Shown: positions 53,965 to 64,000 of the stretch, one piece after another | Layout: the number at the start of each line of letters is the position of its first letter | Position numbering within the stretch: position 1 is the first letter of the stretch | Assembly (NCBI RefSeq): GCF_000143415.4 | Contig: NW_003314270.1 | Coordinates: 2,200,290-2,264,289, forward strand | Origin: Selaginella moellendorffii | Lineage: Eukaryota > Streptophyta > Lycopodiopsida > Selaginellales > Selaginellaceae | DNA: 64,000 nt | Reading direction: 5' to 3' | The notes under the pieces: model-generated | Seen by the model: only the letters and a program-made list of their open reading frames with translations | Told to the model about the DNA's origin: nothing | The model's database searches: none | Program-made: the position numbers and the translations under genes

Positions 53965-55701
53965 TCAGGAAGACGGCCCTGCTCCGGCTGCTGCTGGCAT
54001 CTGAGCTTTAAGCTGCTCCGCGTCAGCCCGTCTTCCAGCTTTCAGGAGACCAGCACGGAGGATTCCGTAAGTCACACTGTCCGGCTTACAGTTGTTCTGG
54101 ATCATCGTGTCCTTCAGCGAGAGCGCTTGGTCTGTTCGTCCGACGTCACACAGTCCCCCGATGAGGATTGTATAAGTATAGGTGTCTGGAACCAGGCCTT
54201 TTTTCTGGAGCTGCTCGTAGACTTGGAACGCTTCGCTTATGAGCTTGCGCTGGCAGAGAGCCGACATGAAACTGTTGAAGTGAACCAGCTCCGGAGACGC
54301 CAGCTCCCGAAAGACCTTTCTGGCATCGTCAAGTTTCCCGTGCTTGGAGAAGGTGCTTATGAGCAAGTTGTGGAAGAAACTACCGAGATCAAGTCGAGCC
54401 CTGTGCTTCTCCAGAAATTCCTGAACAAGTTGAACGCATCCTTCTTTGCAAAGCCCAATGAGTAACGGCATATATGACGCTCGGTCGGGTACGCAACCTC
54501 CTTTGGAGACCATCTCGTCAAACACGTCTACTGCAGCCTTGAAGTTACCATCCCTGCGAAGACTGTTTATGAGAACTGTGTAAGTCACGACGTCTGGATT
54601 ATATCCAGAATCCGCCATTTCCTGTAGGAAGTCCCTGGCTTCATCAGTTTTCCCTTGCAGGCAGAGGCCGTTGATGAGACTGTTGTACGTGTACAGCGTG
54701 GGAGAACACCCATTCTTAACCATTGTCGTCGAAAGCTCAAAAGCCTCCTCCACCTTCCCTGCCTTGCACAACCCGTCGATAAGCTGATTGTAAACGATAG
54801 CTGGAGGTATACAGCCACGCTCAGCCATCACGTCCAGGACTGCCAAGGCCTCGGAGAACTTGGAAAGCCTGAGGAAACCATCTACGAGGCGGCCGTATGT
54901 GAACGTCGTCGCTTCATACTTGCCTTCCAGCATCTTGTCGAGCACATTGCATGCTTGCTCCAGAAGCCCCTCTCTACACAGCAAGTCTATGGTCATGTTG
55001 TAATCGCTCTCCTTCTTCAGCAGGCTCCACACTGTCCAGGTCCCGTCGTCAGCAGCCTTCGACACGGCATCTTGCGATCCAGCTTGAGCGACCATCATCC
55101 TGAAAATCTTACTAGCAACTTCCGGCTTCTTCATGTCGTAACACGTCCGGATCAGATGGTTGACAACCGAGTGATTGAAGTTCTTGCTGCTAGTCATGTC
55201 CTGTACGATGCCAATGACTTCCTCGGAGTGGTTCTCCTTGAGCAGGCCCGAGACAATGGACGCGTATTCCTTCTTCTTAAGAGTGTAGCCACCGTCGTGC
55301 ATCTCCTGGAGAACACCTCGAGCTCCCTTCCCCGCTAGCCTCTGAAGGAGTAGCCTGTAAGAGTGAAAGCTGTGCTTGGAGAACACCTCCTGCTTGGAAG
55401 CCCAGTTGAAGAAACGCAGAGCGACGCTACCATCTTTCACTTGCTCTAGCACCTTATTCACGGCCTTGTGTCCGACTGACCCCTTCCACTGCTGCATTAC
55501 GTCGTCCAAAGCCTCCCCTTGCGGCCTCTCCTTCAAAGACTCCAAAATCATTCCCACAACTGCTTCATCTAGCTCCTCCGGCGGATTTGCTACCTGTGCC
55601 TGAGCTACACTTGCCAGAGAGCGCGACCCATTTGCTCCAATGGACCGAAATGCCGCAAACCGGAAGAAGGCGCTCTTCGCTCTCAGCATCGCAAGCACCA
55701 T
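53965..55701 (-). CDS. P-class pentatricopeptide repeat protein, probably mitochondrial
   Basis: This intronless gene encodes 578 residues. The N-terminus (MVLAMLRAKSAFFRFAAFRSIGANGSRSLASVAQAQ) is a typical mitochondrial presequence: Arg, Ser and Ala with no acids. About eleven P-type repeats follow, including TYGRLVDGFLRLSKF, VYNQLIDGLCKAGK, TYNSLINGLCLQGK, TYTVLINSLRRDGN and TYTILIGGLCDVGR. The ending, MPAAAGAGPSS, shows no editing-type extension. The stop is only 36 bp from the stop of the convergent PPR gene, so the 3' ends of the transcripts almost certainly overlap. A telo-box-like TTAGGGTTT lies just upstream (55715-55723). A broken copy of part of this gene is at about 57005-57505. 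Confidence 0.93.
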   Translation of the reverse strand: MVLAMLRAKSAFFRFAAFRSIGANGSRSLASVAQAQVANPPEELDEAVVGMILESLKERPQGEALDDVMQQWKGSVGHKAVNKVLEQVKDGSVALRFFNWASKQEVFSKHSFHSYRLLLQRLAGKGARGVLQEMHDGGYTLKKKEYASIVSGLLKENHSEEVIGIVQDMTSSKNFNHSVVNHLIRTCYDMKKPEVASKIFRMMVAQAGSQDAVSKAADDGTWTVWSLLKKESDYNMTIDLLCREGLLEQACNVLDKMLEGKYEATTFTYGRLVDGFLRLSKFSEALAVLDVMAERGCIPPAIVYNQLIDGLCKAGKVEEAFELSTTMVKNGCSPTLYTYNSLINGLCLQGKTDEARDFLQEMADSGYNPDVVTYTVLINSLRRDGNFKAAVDVFDEMVSKGGCVPDRASYMPLLIGLCKEGCVQLVQEFLEKHRARLDLGSFFHNLLISTFSKHGKLDDARKVFRELASPELVHFNSFMSALCQRKLISEAFQVYEQLQKKGLVPDTYTYTILIGGLCDVGRTDQALSLKDTMIQNNCKPDSVTYGILRAGLLKAGRRADAEQLKAQMPAAAGAGPSS

Positions 55702-55732
55702 ACTACCCAGGGTTTTAGGGTTTAACGGCCAT

Positions 55733-56047
55733 GGGTGGTGTTCATGAAACGTTCAACTCCTTGTATTTCGCTCGATCGTCTTCCTGAAGCTCCTTGTTCC
55801 CTTGTTGACATTTTCAGTCGATTCCACAGCCTGGAAAGCAAACAGACGTGCTTATGAATGCTAAAACATGCACACACCTGTTGATACAAAAGCTCGATTT
55901 GTTGAGATTGCTGGAAGACGTAGGAAGAGAAGAGATGGTCCAAAGCCGACACCTCGAGCATTTTTCTTTTTTCTTTTTGTTCCTTACTATCCTGCTCAAC
56001 CTTCTGGATGCAGCGAGAGAAAAAATCAAGAAAGTTCTTGAACATTG
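55733..56047 (-). pseudogene. SYP81 3'-end duplicate 1
   Basis: It is closely similar to the 3' part of SYP81 (57570-57850): the TCGAGGTGTCGGCTTTG block, YVFQQSQQIELLYQQ-like coding and the TGAAAATGTCAACAAGGG block, with frameshifts and a missing end. No functional syntaxin could be made from it. Confidence 0.8.
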
Positions 56048-56224
56048 ACGAGTAGCAGGGTAGCTCGGTTATGAGCAGGTTCGTTGGGGTGCTGTTGCCA
56101 GCCCCACGAACTCAACGCAATTCGACTGGGTCCTGGCCACCTGCATCTGGTGTGTTCAAACGTGCGCAGTTGTGACGGAGAAATTGAAGGAGATTTTCAG
56201 AAGTTAAATCCTTCTCCTCGACGA

Positions 56225-56365
56225 TTAAAACTTTCAACAAGGGAAACAAGAAGCTCAGGAAGACGATCTAGCGGAACACAAGCAGTCGAACGTTTCTCCT
56301 TGACGATTCTTCCCGCTTTCGCTGCTCTTCCTCGTGGTACAATGGCTAAGAAGTCGCTGAAATAA
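56225..56365 (+). pseudogene. SYP81 last-exon duplicate 2 (inverted)
   Basis: On the plus strand it carries AACAAGGGAAACAAGAAGCTC, AGGAAGACGATC and later GGTACAATGGCTAAG, the last-exon words of SYP81, which is encoded on the minus strand. Frame and middle are degraded. It lies inverted relative to duplicate 1. Confidence 0.72.
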
Positions 56366-57004
56366 ATGATCTTTTATAGGAAGAAAAACAAAAACTTCAA
56401 AATTGAAATACATAAAAATTCCCCGATCCCACTACCCTCTGCCAGCAGCTTGTGCAAATATGGGTTGTATACATAGGGGCCATCACACTCGTTGTAACAT
56501 AAGAAATCTACCTCAGCCTCCAAAACATTATCAGCCAAGAATATAAACGTTTTGCTCGCAAGCTTGAAGACAGGCCCGAGCATTGATTACGTTAGGTTGT
56601 GATCCACTGTTTGGAGCGGGTGCGCGCTACAAATGAACGAGACGAGAGAGCTCAAATGCATTGCATGCATGTAGGAGTACAGTCCTTTGCTCCTTAGTTA
56701 GGCTCTGAGTGAACTGTAAACACTTCATACTGTTGGTTGCGCTGACTACATCAGAGTTGGCCATAAGAAACACCACCACACAAGTCTTATAGCATCCGTG
56801 TAGCCTTTTCATGGCCTATCTCCATCCGAGCTTAGGGGAAAACATAGTACCTGTTTGTGAAACTCACGTTGAAATGCAGAATCAGGGGGGAGTACTGATC
56901 GCATTTCTTGTCCTCATCCTAGTGCAGCCTACGTCAGTGAAATTACGAGGGAAAACATAAGTTATCTGCAATTCCCAGCGTTTTAAGACATTGCCTGAAG
57001 GAAC
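56366..57004. other. Intergenic region
   Basis: No gene is supported. The open frames at about 56374-56583, 56627-56812 and 56882-57064 are short and unrecognised. Confidence 0.35.
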
Positions 57005-57505
57005 TAATAACGAGCGTAACCTGAAGCTTTCTTGTCGAGAACATTGCATGCTTGCTCTAGACACGCAGCAAGTCTATAGTCATGTTGTAATCACTCTCCT
57101 TCAGCAGGCTCAACAATGCCTAGGCCCCGTCGTCAACTGCCATTCTGGACGGCATCCTCTTTGTTTTGCAATCCAGCTTGAGCGACCATCATCTTGAAAA
57201 TCTCAAGGCAAGCAACCTTGTCGTAACACGTTCGGATAAGATTACCGAGTGACTGAAGTTCTTGTTGCTCGTCATGTCCTGTACGATGCCTCTCGGTCCT
57301 TAAGCACGCCCGAGACAATGGACGCGTATTCCTTCTTTTTAAGAGTGTAGCCGTCGTCGTGCATCTCTTGCAGAACACCTCGAGCTTCCTTTCCCAAGCG
57401 AGGTGTTCCCTAAGCACAGCTTTCACTCTTACAGGTTACCCTTCAGAGGCTCGCGAGCTGAAGCCCAGTCGAAGAAACACAGAGCGATGCTACCATCTTT
57501 CAGAA
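57005..57505 (-). pseudogene. PPR pseudogene (copy of the gene at 53965-55701)
   Basis: The minus strand matches the N-terminal half of the mitochondrial PPR gene (compare 54940-55440): the VLREHL, QEMHDGYTLKKKEY-like and LIRTCYD blocks are present with deletions and frameshifts. It abuts the SYP81 3' end. Confidence 0.85.
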
Positions 57506-57513
57506 ACTTATTG

Positions 57514-58782
57514 TTAGCCATTGTACCAGTCGAGGAAGAGCAGCGACAGCGGAAGGATAGTCAAGAACATAAGGAGAAACGTTCGACTGCTCGTGTTCCG
57601 CTCGATCGTCTTCCTGAGCTCCTTGTTTCCCTTGTTGACATTTTCAGTCGCTTCAACGGCCTGGAAAGCGAATGGACGTGTTTTTGAATGCATCTTAGAA
57701 CAAGCACAAACCTGCTGATACAAAAGCTCGATTTGTTGGGATTGCTGGAAGACGTACGAAGAGAAGAGATGGTTTAAAGCCGACACCTCGAGCATCTTTC
57801 TTTCAGTGTCTTCCGCTGTATCTAGAAGGTTGGACAGCTCTTCCTGGAAACAGAACAGGAACACTGAGAAAAAGGATATCAAATCTCTACCTGCAGAGCT
57901 CTAGTCTCGCTGTCAAGAACAATCTGTGCCTGGGAAGGCTGAAGTTCTTGAAGATTTTCCCTATTGAACGAAGTAGCAGCAGCGGTTCTGTTGGATAGCT
58001 CGGCTTCCAGCTGAGCAGTGGCAGATTGGAGGTGAGGCCTTCGTTTTGGTAGTGTTTTATCCAGCGCCTTCTGAAACCTGGAAGCTCTTAAGGCATCAAA
58101 TATGGTTGTCACTGCATGCAACTTCTCGCTGAGCATCAACACCTGAAAGAGCCATGCATAAAACAACGAAAGTCTAAACCCTCTAGAGACTCTTACTATG
58201 CCGTGTTGGTGTGCATTCAAATCAGCGTTTACGGCTCCTTTCCAAAACGATTTTTTTCCACCCGCGATACTGTTCTTCAAGTCGTCAATTCGTTGCTTGC
58301 AAGCCTTGACAGATAACCCCACCTACAAAACGAAAGAAGAAAGAACATCACATTCCAAAAAAACAGGAACAAGCACAAAACTTCACCTCGTGTTCGATGT
58401 TGTCTCGTTCTTCCTCAGTACATCGTTGTCGATCCAGATAATCCTTTCGTCGCTCCAAAATAAACGATTCCATTGTCCGAATGTGACCAAGCTGCATGAA
58501 ATCCAATCCGCACACCAGAATCACGAGCGCGACAAAGGAAAAACTCGAGCAGCGATTACATACAATCTCCAATGCTGCTGCTGTGAAAGGCAGAAGCTCC
58601 AGTGTCCTGTGCATTATCAGAGATGAGGCGATCTTGACCTGGACCGGTCCGTAAGAAACATCTCTGCAAAATCTAAGCGCTGGATCGCGAAACCTCACCT
58701 CATCACATTGTGGAATCGATGCCGCCGCTGCCCGCACGGCATCCCTAAACGCCTCGGTGCGATCACGTCGCGCCAGCGCCAT
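57514..58782 (-). CDS. SYP81: ER Qa-SNARE syntaxin SYP81 (Ufe1/syntaxin-18 type)
   Basis: A seven-exon model gives about 310 residues. The N-terminus MALARRDRTEAFRDAVR matches the family start. Next come MESFILERRKDYLDRQRCTEEERD and VLMLSEKLHAVTTIFDALRASRFQ (N-terminal helical domain). The SNARE helix covers KMLEVSALNHLFSSYVFQQSQQIELLYQQAVEAT, with Gln in the central layer. A C-terminal anchor FLLMFLTILPLSLLFLDWYNG follows. This layout and the RTFLL...FLDWY ending match plant SYP81, which serves retrograde Golgi-to-ER vesicle fusion. The stop TAA is at 57514. Two broken copies of its 3' end lie at 55733-56047 and 56225-56365. It is divergent with the GT31 gene. Confidence 0.93.
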
Positions 58783-59058
58783 TCCTCTGTTCCAAAAAAC
58801 CCTAACAAAAGCCCATTCGTTTATTTGGTTCCTTTTATTCCTTCACTTATTTCCGCGTCAGAGAACTCAAGATCTTAGCTAGAGCTTCCAAGCGCCTCTG
58901 GGATTCCAGGACCTTCCAGCGAAATATCGCGAATTCCAGCCTTGGATCGAAGAATGCAGTCTGGATCCGGCAGCGCAGGCATTGCAGCGCGGGGATTGGT
59001 ACAGGATTTGGCGTCGGCTCCAAGCTCCAGCACCGATTCCAGCAGTTAATGGCACGCA
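58783..59058. promoter_or_regulatory. Bidirectional promoter region (SYP81 / GT31) with telo-box
   Basis: The two start codons are 276 bp apart. AAACCCTAA at 58797-58805 lies just upstream of the SYP81 start. No separate gene fits here. Confidence 0.5.
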
Positions 59059-60848
59059 ATGAAGGGCAAATCCTCCGCCGTGGCGCTGGATTCATTCTCC
59101 TCACAGGCAATGATCAAAGGGAGGGCGGCCGCGAGCGCTCTTACCCCAAAATTATGCGTCGCGGTCCTGTGCCTCGCGAGCTTCTTCATCGGATTCTTCT
59201 CTCCCAGCAGGTATTCCATCGATTTGTTTGAGATTTTCTCCTTTGCACAGTCTAGATCTGTGTGTGCTGTGCTTGCATTGGGCTGCATTGCTTGGGTGAA
59301 TCGAGCGAAAGTGTTGTTTACTTTTTTTACTTCTGGCAGTGGTAGAAAAAGACAGTCACAGGAAGGGTTATATTCCTTCTAGAGCTTGAATACGCAGAAA
59401 GGCGCCTGTGAAAGCTCGTGGTCACCCAGTGGAAGTGCTGCACACTACACGTTAAAAGCTTTGCTTCCACAGGATCTTAAGAACTTTTCTTTACTCCCAT
59501 TAGATCTTCCTTCCGAGCGGTTCTCTTCCCAAAACTAATGTCAACATAGTTTTTTTTGTCTGTGCAGCAGATCAACGAGCCCAACAACGCTCTATAGAAG
59601 CGGGAGTGTTGGGAACGCTAGCATTAGGATCAAACAACGACCGAAAGCTCTCGTTGTGGTAGGAATAAACACTGCATTTACAAGCCGCAAGCGCAGAGAC
59701 TCCGTGCGTGAGACGTGGATGCCCAGAGGCAAGTCAAGTTTTCTCTAAAGATTTTGGTTCCTTCTCCGTGGCTAAGTTTCTCTCGTACCAGGAGCGGAGC
59801 TCAAGAAACTGGAAAAGGAGAAAGGCATTGTTGTCAGATTTGTCGTTGGTCACAGGTAGGAACTTGTCTTGTGTTTCCTGTTTTCCTGATTATTTCGATC
59901 CTTAGTGCTACTCCAGGTGGAATTTTAGAGCGTACGATTGATGCTGAAGATGAGCTCTACTCGGACTTTCTCCGGCTGGTACATGCTACAACCCTTCAAC
60001 ATAAAACCATTTCTGATTACTTGGAATTCCAGGATGATCATATCGAAGGCTATCGTGAACTATCCGCCAAGACCAAAGCGTACTTTGCTACAGCCGTGTC
60101 GCTTTGGGATGCAGATTTCTACGTAAAAGTCGACGATGATGTTCATGTAAACTTGGGTAGGCCAGCTCTCGCTTTTCCTTAACAGCGTTTCACAGTTTTT
60201 GTGTGTCAGAAAAACTTGGGAAGACATTGGCACGTCACCGCTCGAAACCTGGTATTTATATTGGTTGCATGAAACATGGAGCTGTTCTTTCCCAGAAGTA
60301 AGCTTTGCCGCATTTGCTAATCCATGATCCTGTTCGTTTTCCATGAACTCAGGGGTGGGAAGTACTACGAGCCCGAGTTTCGAAAGTTTGGAGGAGATGG
60401 GAATAGATACTTCCAGCACGCAACGGGACAACTCTATGGCATCTCTCAGGATCTGGCAGCATATATCTTGGCGAACAAGTAAATCTCCTGTTTATTTGTT
60501 TCCAGTCCAGATTCTCATTTGGTTTCTCCACAGGGACATTCTCCACAGATATGCAAACGAGGATGTGTCACTGGGAGCTTGGCTCATCGGTTTAAACGTG
60601 AAGCACATCAATGACCGGAGCCTGTGCTGCGGAACTACAGGTGTGATCACTCGATCGTGTGAACTTCAACTTAAAAATCCCTCACAGATGAAGTTGGTTT
60701 GCCAGATTGCGAATCGAAGCTCCGAGCTGGAAATGCGTGCGTCGCTTCGTTCGATTGGTCGTGCAGTGGGATTTGTAGATCGGCCGCGAGAATGAGAGAC
60801 GTCCATCGACGATGTGGAGAGCACAGCAACAGCACAGTAGCACGATAG
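59059..60848 (+). CDS. Probable beta-1,3-galactosyltransferase (GT31)
   Basis: Nine exons are inferred, giving about 350 residues. [14 protein letters not shown]... leads to a single type-II anchor ([16 protein letters not shown]), as in Golgi glycosyltransferases. The GT31 core follows: [34 protein letters not shown], the metal-binding [47 protein letters not shown], and [12 protein letters not shown]. The C-terminus has the plant-typical [25 protein letters not shown]. Intron 2 has a GC donor (AGAG|GCAAGT at 59729) and acceptor AG at 59791. The other introns are GT-AG. The family builds galactan linkages on arabinogalactan proteins or N-glycans; the exact acceptor is not readable. Confidence 0.92.
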
Positions 60849-60924
60849 CACGACTGTATATTCTTGTAGTATATTCCGCTTCAATGTGACCAAGATTCTT
60901 GCGTGGAATATGCGATCGAAATTC

Positions 60925-60939
60925 TAGGGTTTAGGGTTT
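60925..60939 (+). promoter_or_regulatory. Double telo-box upstream of PES1
   Basis: TAGGGTTTAGGGTTT sits about 20 bp before the PES1 start codon. Telo-boxes are typical of plant ribosome-biogenesis promoters, which suits a pescadillo gene. Confidence 0.6.
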
Positions 60940-60957
60940 GAGGGCGGGCGGAAGAGA

Positions 60958-61355
60958 ATGGTGCGTGTTTCGTCGCGATGCTCGAGCAATGTGCTCAGAT
61001 CTTTCATCTTCGCAGGTGAAGCAGGTTAAGAACGCTGTCAAGGCGGCCAAGCGCAAGCTCCACACTGGCAGGCGCGGGAATCCGGGGAATGCAGCGAAAT
61101 ACATTACTCGGAACAAGGCGCTCAATCGGCTCCAAATCAAGCTCCCCGAATTCAGGTATTTGGAGACGCTACTGGTTCTTATCTTGAAATCGTCAAATTT
61201 ACACAGGCGGTTGTGCATTCTCAAGGGAATCCATCCCAGAGAACCAAAGAAAAAATTTGAAGGGCAGAACAAAACTTACTATCATGTCAAGGACATAAAC
61301 TTCCTTCTGCACGAGCCACTCCTCGAGAAAAGCAGGTAATTCTTCCTATCCTTGG

Positions 61356-61392
<37 letters not shown>

Positions 61393-63570
61393 ATTTTGTG
61401 ACACTACTTACAGGGAGATTCGTGCTTACGAGAAGAAAATTACCAAGGCCAGGGCCAAATACAATGCAGACCTTGCGCATCGTTTGCAAAATAATCGGCC
61501 ATCTTTCACACTTGATCATCTAGTCAAGGAGAGGTAAGAAGTAATTGTGTAATCTTCGTTAAAGATAGATATTTGTTGGTGTATCAGGTATCCTTCTTTC
61601 ATTGATGCCGTTCGCGACTTGGAGGATCCTCTGACTATGATCCATTTGTTCGCTACTCTACCGGCTGACACAACCCATAGCGTTCCATTTGAGCGGGTCC
61701 ATAGTTGTCGAAGGTATTAGACCATTCTTTTCCCTGAATCACGTAGTGATGTTTTGGTGGCAGGCTGAGTCTTGAATGGCAAGCATATGTTACGCGAACA
61801 CACTCTTTACGGAAAATATTCGTCTCTGTAAAAGGGATCTACTATCAGGTGTGCTAAGTTTCAGTCTAAATTGATAGTGACCAATGGTTTTTTACTTTGC
61901 AGGTCGAAGTATCGGGCCAGAAGATCACGTACTTGACTCCACATGTTCTCAATCAGATTCTTCCGGAGGACGTCGACTTTCGGGTGATGCTTACATTTGC
62001 CGAGTTTTATGAGGTACTTCTTGCTGTTTTCTGTTTTTTCTCCTATTGATCAGCTTATCTTCTACAGACGCTTCTGGGTTTCGTCAATTTTAAACTTTAC
62101 CATTCCCTGGGATTAAACTATCCTCCAGTTTTGGATCCTCGATTGGAGCAGGCTGCTGCAGGTTGTGAACTCTTACGTGAGTAAAATTTACGTTTAACGT
62201 CGTTTTGAACTTCCAGAACTCTATGCACTGATGAAGGACTTGGCTGGCGGAACTACATCTGCCCCTCTCTTGGAAGATGCCTCGGCGAAAGAAGACGATG
62301 CTCCTGTTTCTGTGGATGAACAGCAAAGCCTAATGGAAGCAGAAAACAAAGAGAAGAGGATAGCGGAGTCTCAAGCAAGACTAGCGTCTTTGCAAGATAG
62401 ACTGAAGCAAATAGAGAAGGAGAAGGAGAAGCCACAAGACGTTCCAGTGCAAGTCAAAACTGAAGCTATGGACGTGGATGACGTTATCGAAGATGAGGAT
62501 CTGGAAACACGGACCTGCAGGCGCTTGTTCCAAAATCTCACCTTCTTTTTGGGGAGAGAGGTAAACGATTGACTTCGTGTTTTTTCTTTCTTTTTCTAAC
62601 GTTTGGACCTTCCAGGTTCCGAGGGAGTCGTTATTGTTTGTTATTCGTTCTTTCGGAGGTGCAGTATCCTGGGATGGAGATGGCGCCCCTTTTCCGGAAA
62701 ATGACGAAGTCATTACACATCAGGTAACTTCATTCTCGTACGAGCTAGGCTGATCGTTTGTTCAATCACAGATTGTAGATCGCCCAACACAAGGACACAA
62801 ATTTCTATCGAGGCATTATGTCCAGCCGCAATGGGTGTACGATTGTGCGAACAACAGGATCCTGCTGCCAACGGAGCCTTATCTCCTTGGAAGGTGAGTG
62901 ATACTGCTCTGGTGGCTCGCGTCACTGAATCTAGAATGCCAGGATTCCTCCGCCGCACCTATCGCCGTTTGTGGATAACGAGGCGGAGGGACACGTTCCA
63001 GAGTACGCTGATACCATCAAAAGGCTGCGGCTTGCGGTGAACCAGCAGCTGGCGCCACTGCCAGGAAGTGAATCCGGGATCGATGAAGGTGAACTTTTGG
63101 TTGCGGCTGCTGCTCGGCGTCGGGAAGATCTTGAAGCCGAAAAGGAACGCGAGGTAGGACGTCTGGAAAACATTGCATTGTAAGCATTCTTGTGTGGTTT
63201 GCCTTTGCAGCTAGCTGCGATGGAGAAATCCTATGCCGAAGACTTGAGGAGAGAGCTGGCGGGGAAATCTTTCTCAGGAGAAGAGGAAGCTCTTGCGGAT
63301 GTGCCAGAAAGTGAGGTCCTTCCGCCACCGAAAGAGGACGATCCCAAGGACATGGCGAAGATGATGTTGTCCAGGAACAAGAGAAATCTCTACCAAGCCA
63401 TGGAGGTAAGACTTTTCTTCATTTTGTTTCTATGACAAGGCTACATTCTTGTGCTAATGACCTTGCTGCTACAGATGAGCAACACCAAGAAGAAGGAAGG
63501 AGTGAAGCTGATCAAGGAAAGGAAGCGAAAGGCTGACGAGAAAGAAAGAAAGAAGACTAGAACAATGTAG
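60958..63570 (+). CDS. PES: Pescadillo homolog (PeBoW ribosome biogenesis factor)
   Basis: The body matches pescadillo throughout: [114 protein letters not shown], and a BRCT domain from [23 protein letters not shown] to [39 protein letters not shown] and a basic C-terminus ending KKTRTM follow. Pescadillo, with BOP1 and WDR12, matures the 60S subunit in the nucleolus. The start is ambiguous: ATG at 60958 immediately followed by a 55-bp GT-AG intron (60961-61015) would make a 3-base coding exon and give [24 protein letters not shown] near 60990 is the alternative. Introns are 46-90 bp. Confidence 0.94.
61359..61388 (+). repeat. (TC)n microsatellite in PES1 intron
   Basis: About fifteen TC units follow a donor (AGCAG|GTAATTC) and sit upstream of the next acceptor. 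They may serve as a long polypyrimidine tract in this intron. Confidence 0.85.
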
Positions 63571-63723
63571 ATCTACGAAGTATATTCACAAGAAGATTCC
63601 TTGGACAATATTTTAGGGCACTTCTTACCTGGACTGTGATCTAGCCGTCGAAGTCGTATGACGGCCCCGATTGTATCTTAAGCTTAAGAAGTGTTTAGGG
63701 TGACTGTCAGTGTGCCAGGCCGC

Positions 63724-63730
63724 TATAAAT
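63724..63730 (+). promoter_or_regulatory. TATA box of the LTA4H-type gene
   Basis: TATAAAT lies 99 bp before the start codon at 63829 and about 150 bp after the PES1 stop. The spacing fits a leader of roughly 70 bp. Confidence 0.5.
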
Positions 63731-63828
63731 CCAGGCGCGAGCGAAGCTCACTTCAAAGCTTAGCCGGATCATTCCCTCGCCACTCACAGTAGCTGCGATT
63801 CCTTTCTTTTTGCGAGCAGCGACCGGAT

Positions 63829-64000
63829 ATGGATCCACATTCTTACGCAGATTTCTCGCAGCTCCTCACCGACAGCATCGCGCTCGATCTCTTCCTCGAC
63901 TTTGAAAGGCGGATCATCGTCGGCAGCGCCGATTTCACCCTGCGCCAGGCGTTCTCCGGGGATTTCGTCCTCGACACACGAGATCTGCTCGTCCGGGGCG
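63829..64000 (+). CDS. Leukotriene A4 hydrolase-type aminopeptidase (M1), N-terminal part
   Basis: ATG at 63829 opens a frame that runs off the window: MDPHSYADFSQ, then LDLFLDFERRIIVGSADFTL, then DFVLDTRDLLVRG. This is the start of the N-terminal beta-sandwich of the LTA4H/M1 zinc aminopeptidase family, which in plants also begins near DPHS and has LDTR at this distance. The zinc site and catalytic core lie outside the window, so activity cannot be judged. The TATAAAT box at 63724 supports the start. Confidence 0.8.
   Translation, partial: MDPHSYADFSQLLTDSIALDLFLDFERRIIVGSADFTLRQAFSGDFVLDTRDLLVRG

Noticed and set aside
1-64000. CRISPR array, operon or prokaryotic system
   Set aside because: Spliceosomal introns, plant gene families and LTR retrotransposons show nuclear plant DNA. 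No spaced short repeats of CRISPR type are seen.

Overview
The window looks like nuclear DNA of a land plant with a very compact genome. The best fit is a lycophyte such as Selaginella moellendorffii. This is inferred from introns mostly of about 45-80 bp, intergenic gaps often of 40-280 bp, GC-rich exons, several PPR genes, plant-type (TTTAGGG) repeats and plant-specific families (LBD, PLAC8, FAX, plant asparagine synthetase). No marker in the window proves the species.

Bases 1-16251 are nested retrotransposons. A minus-strand TRIM (1-484, left end cut by the window) is followed by five units of telomere-type repeat. A plus-strand Ty3/gypsy chromovirus (531-15524) comes next. Its 5' LTR is split by a 7.4-kb minus-strand non-autonomous LTR element (615-8061), with a perfect ATGGG target-site duplication, and the uninterrupted sequence survives in the 3' LTR. 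The chromovirus gag-pol (9188-13963) has decayed through point stops and one frameshift. Its pol is also broken by two short GT-AG intron-like insertions. One of these recurs in an antisense fragment of a second copy (15525-16251).

Bases 16400-64000 are gene-dense. In order they are: asparagine synthetase (-), an EMB1270-type PPR-SMR protein (-), a Pro-rich organellar protein with PPR-like repeats (-), a peroxisomal enoyl-CoA hydratase ECHIA (+) with two degenerate copies, an LBD transcription factor (+), a GH27 glycosidase (-), the heterotrimeric G-protein beta subunit (+), a PLAC8 protein (+), a FAX3-like plastid fatty-acid exporter (+), a cytochrome P450 (+), a metallophosphoesterase pseudogene (-), SUV3 RNA helicase (-), two convergent P-class PPR genes (+,-), relics of SYP81 and PPR genes, SYP81 syntaxin (-), a GT31 galactosyltransferase (+), pescadillo PES1 (+), and the first 172 bases of a leukotriene-A4-hydrolase-type aminopeptidase (+).

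The genes do not form one pathway. Organelle gene expression recurs (PPR-SMR, Pro-rich/PPR, SUV3 and two PPR proteins), and four close head-to-head pairs probably share promoters, some carrying telo-box motifs (AAACCCTAA). Exon models were built by hand from GT-AG or GC-AG sites and homology recalled from memory. No database search was run.
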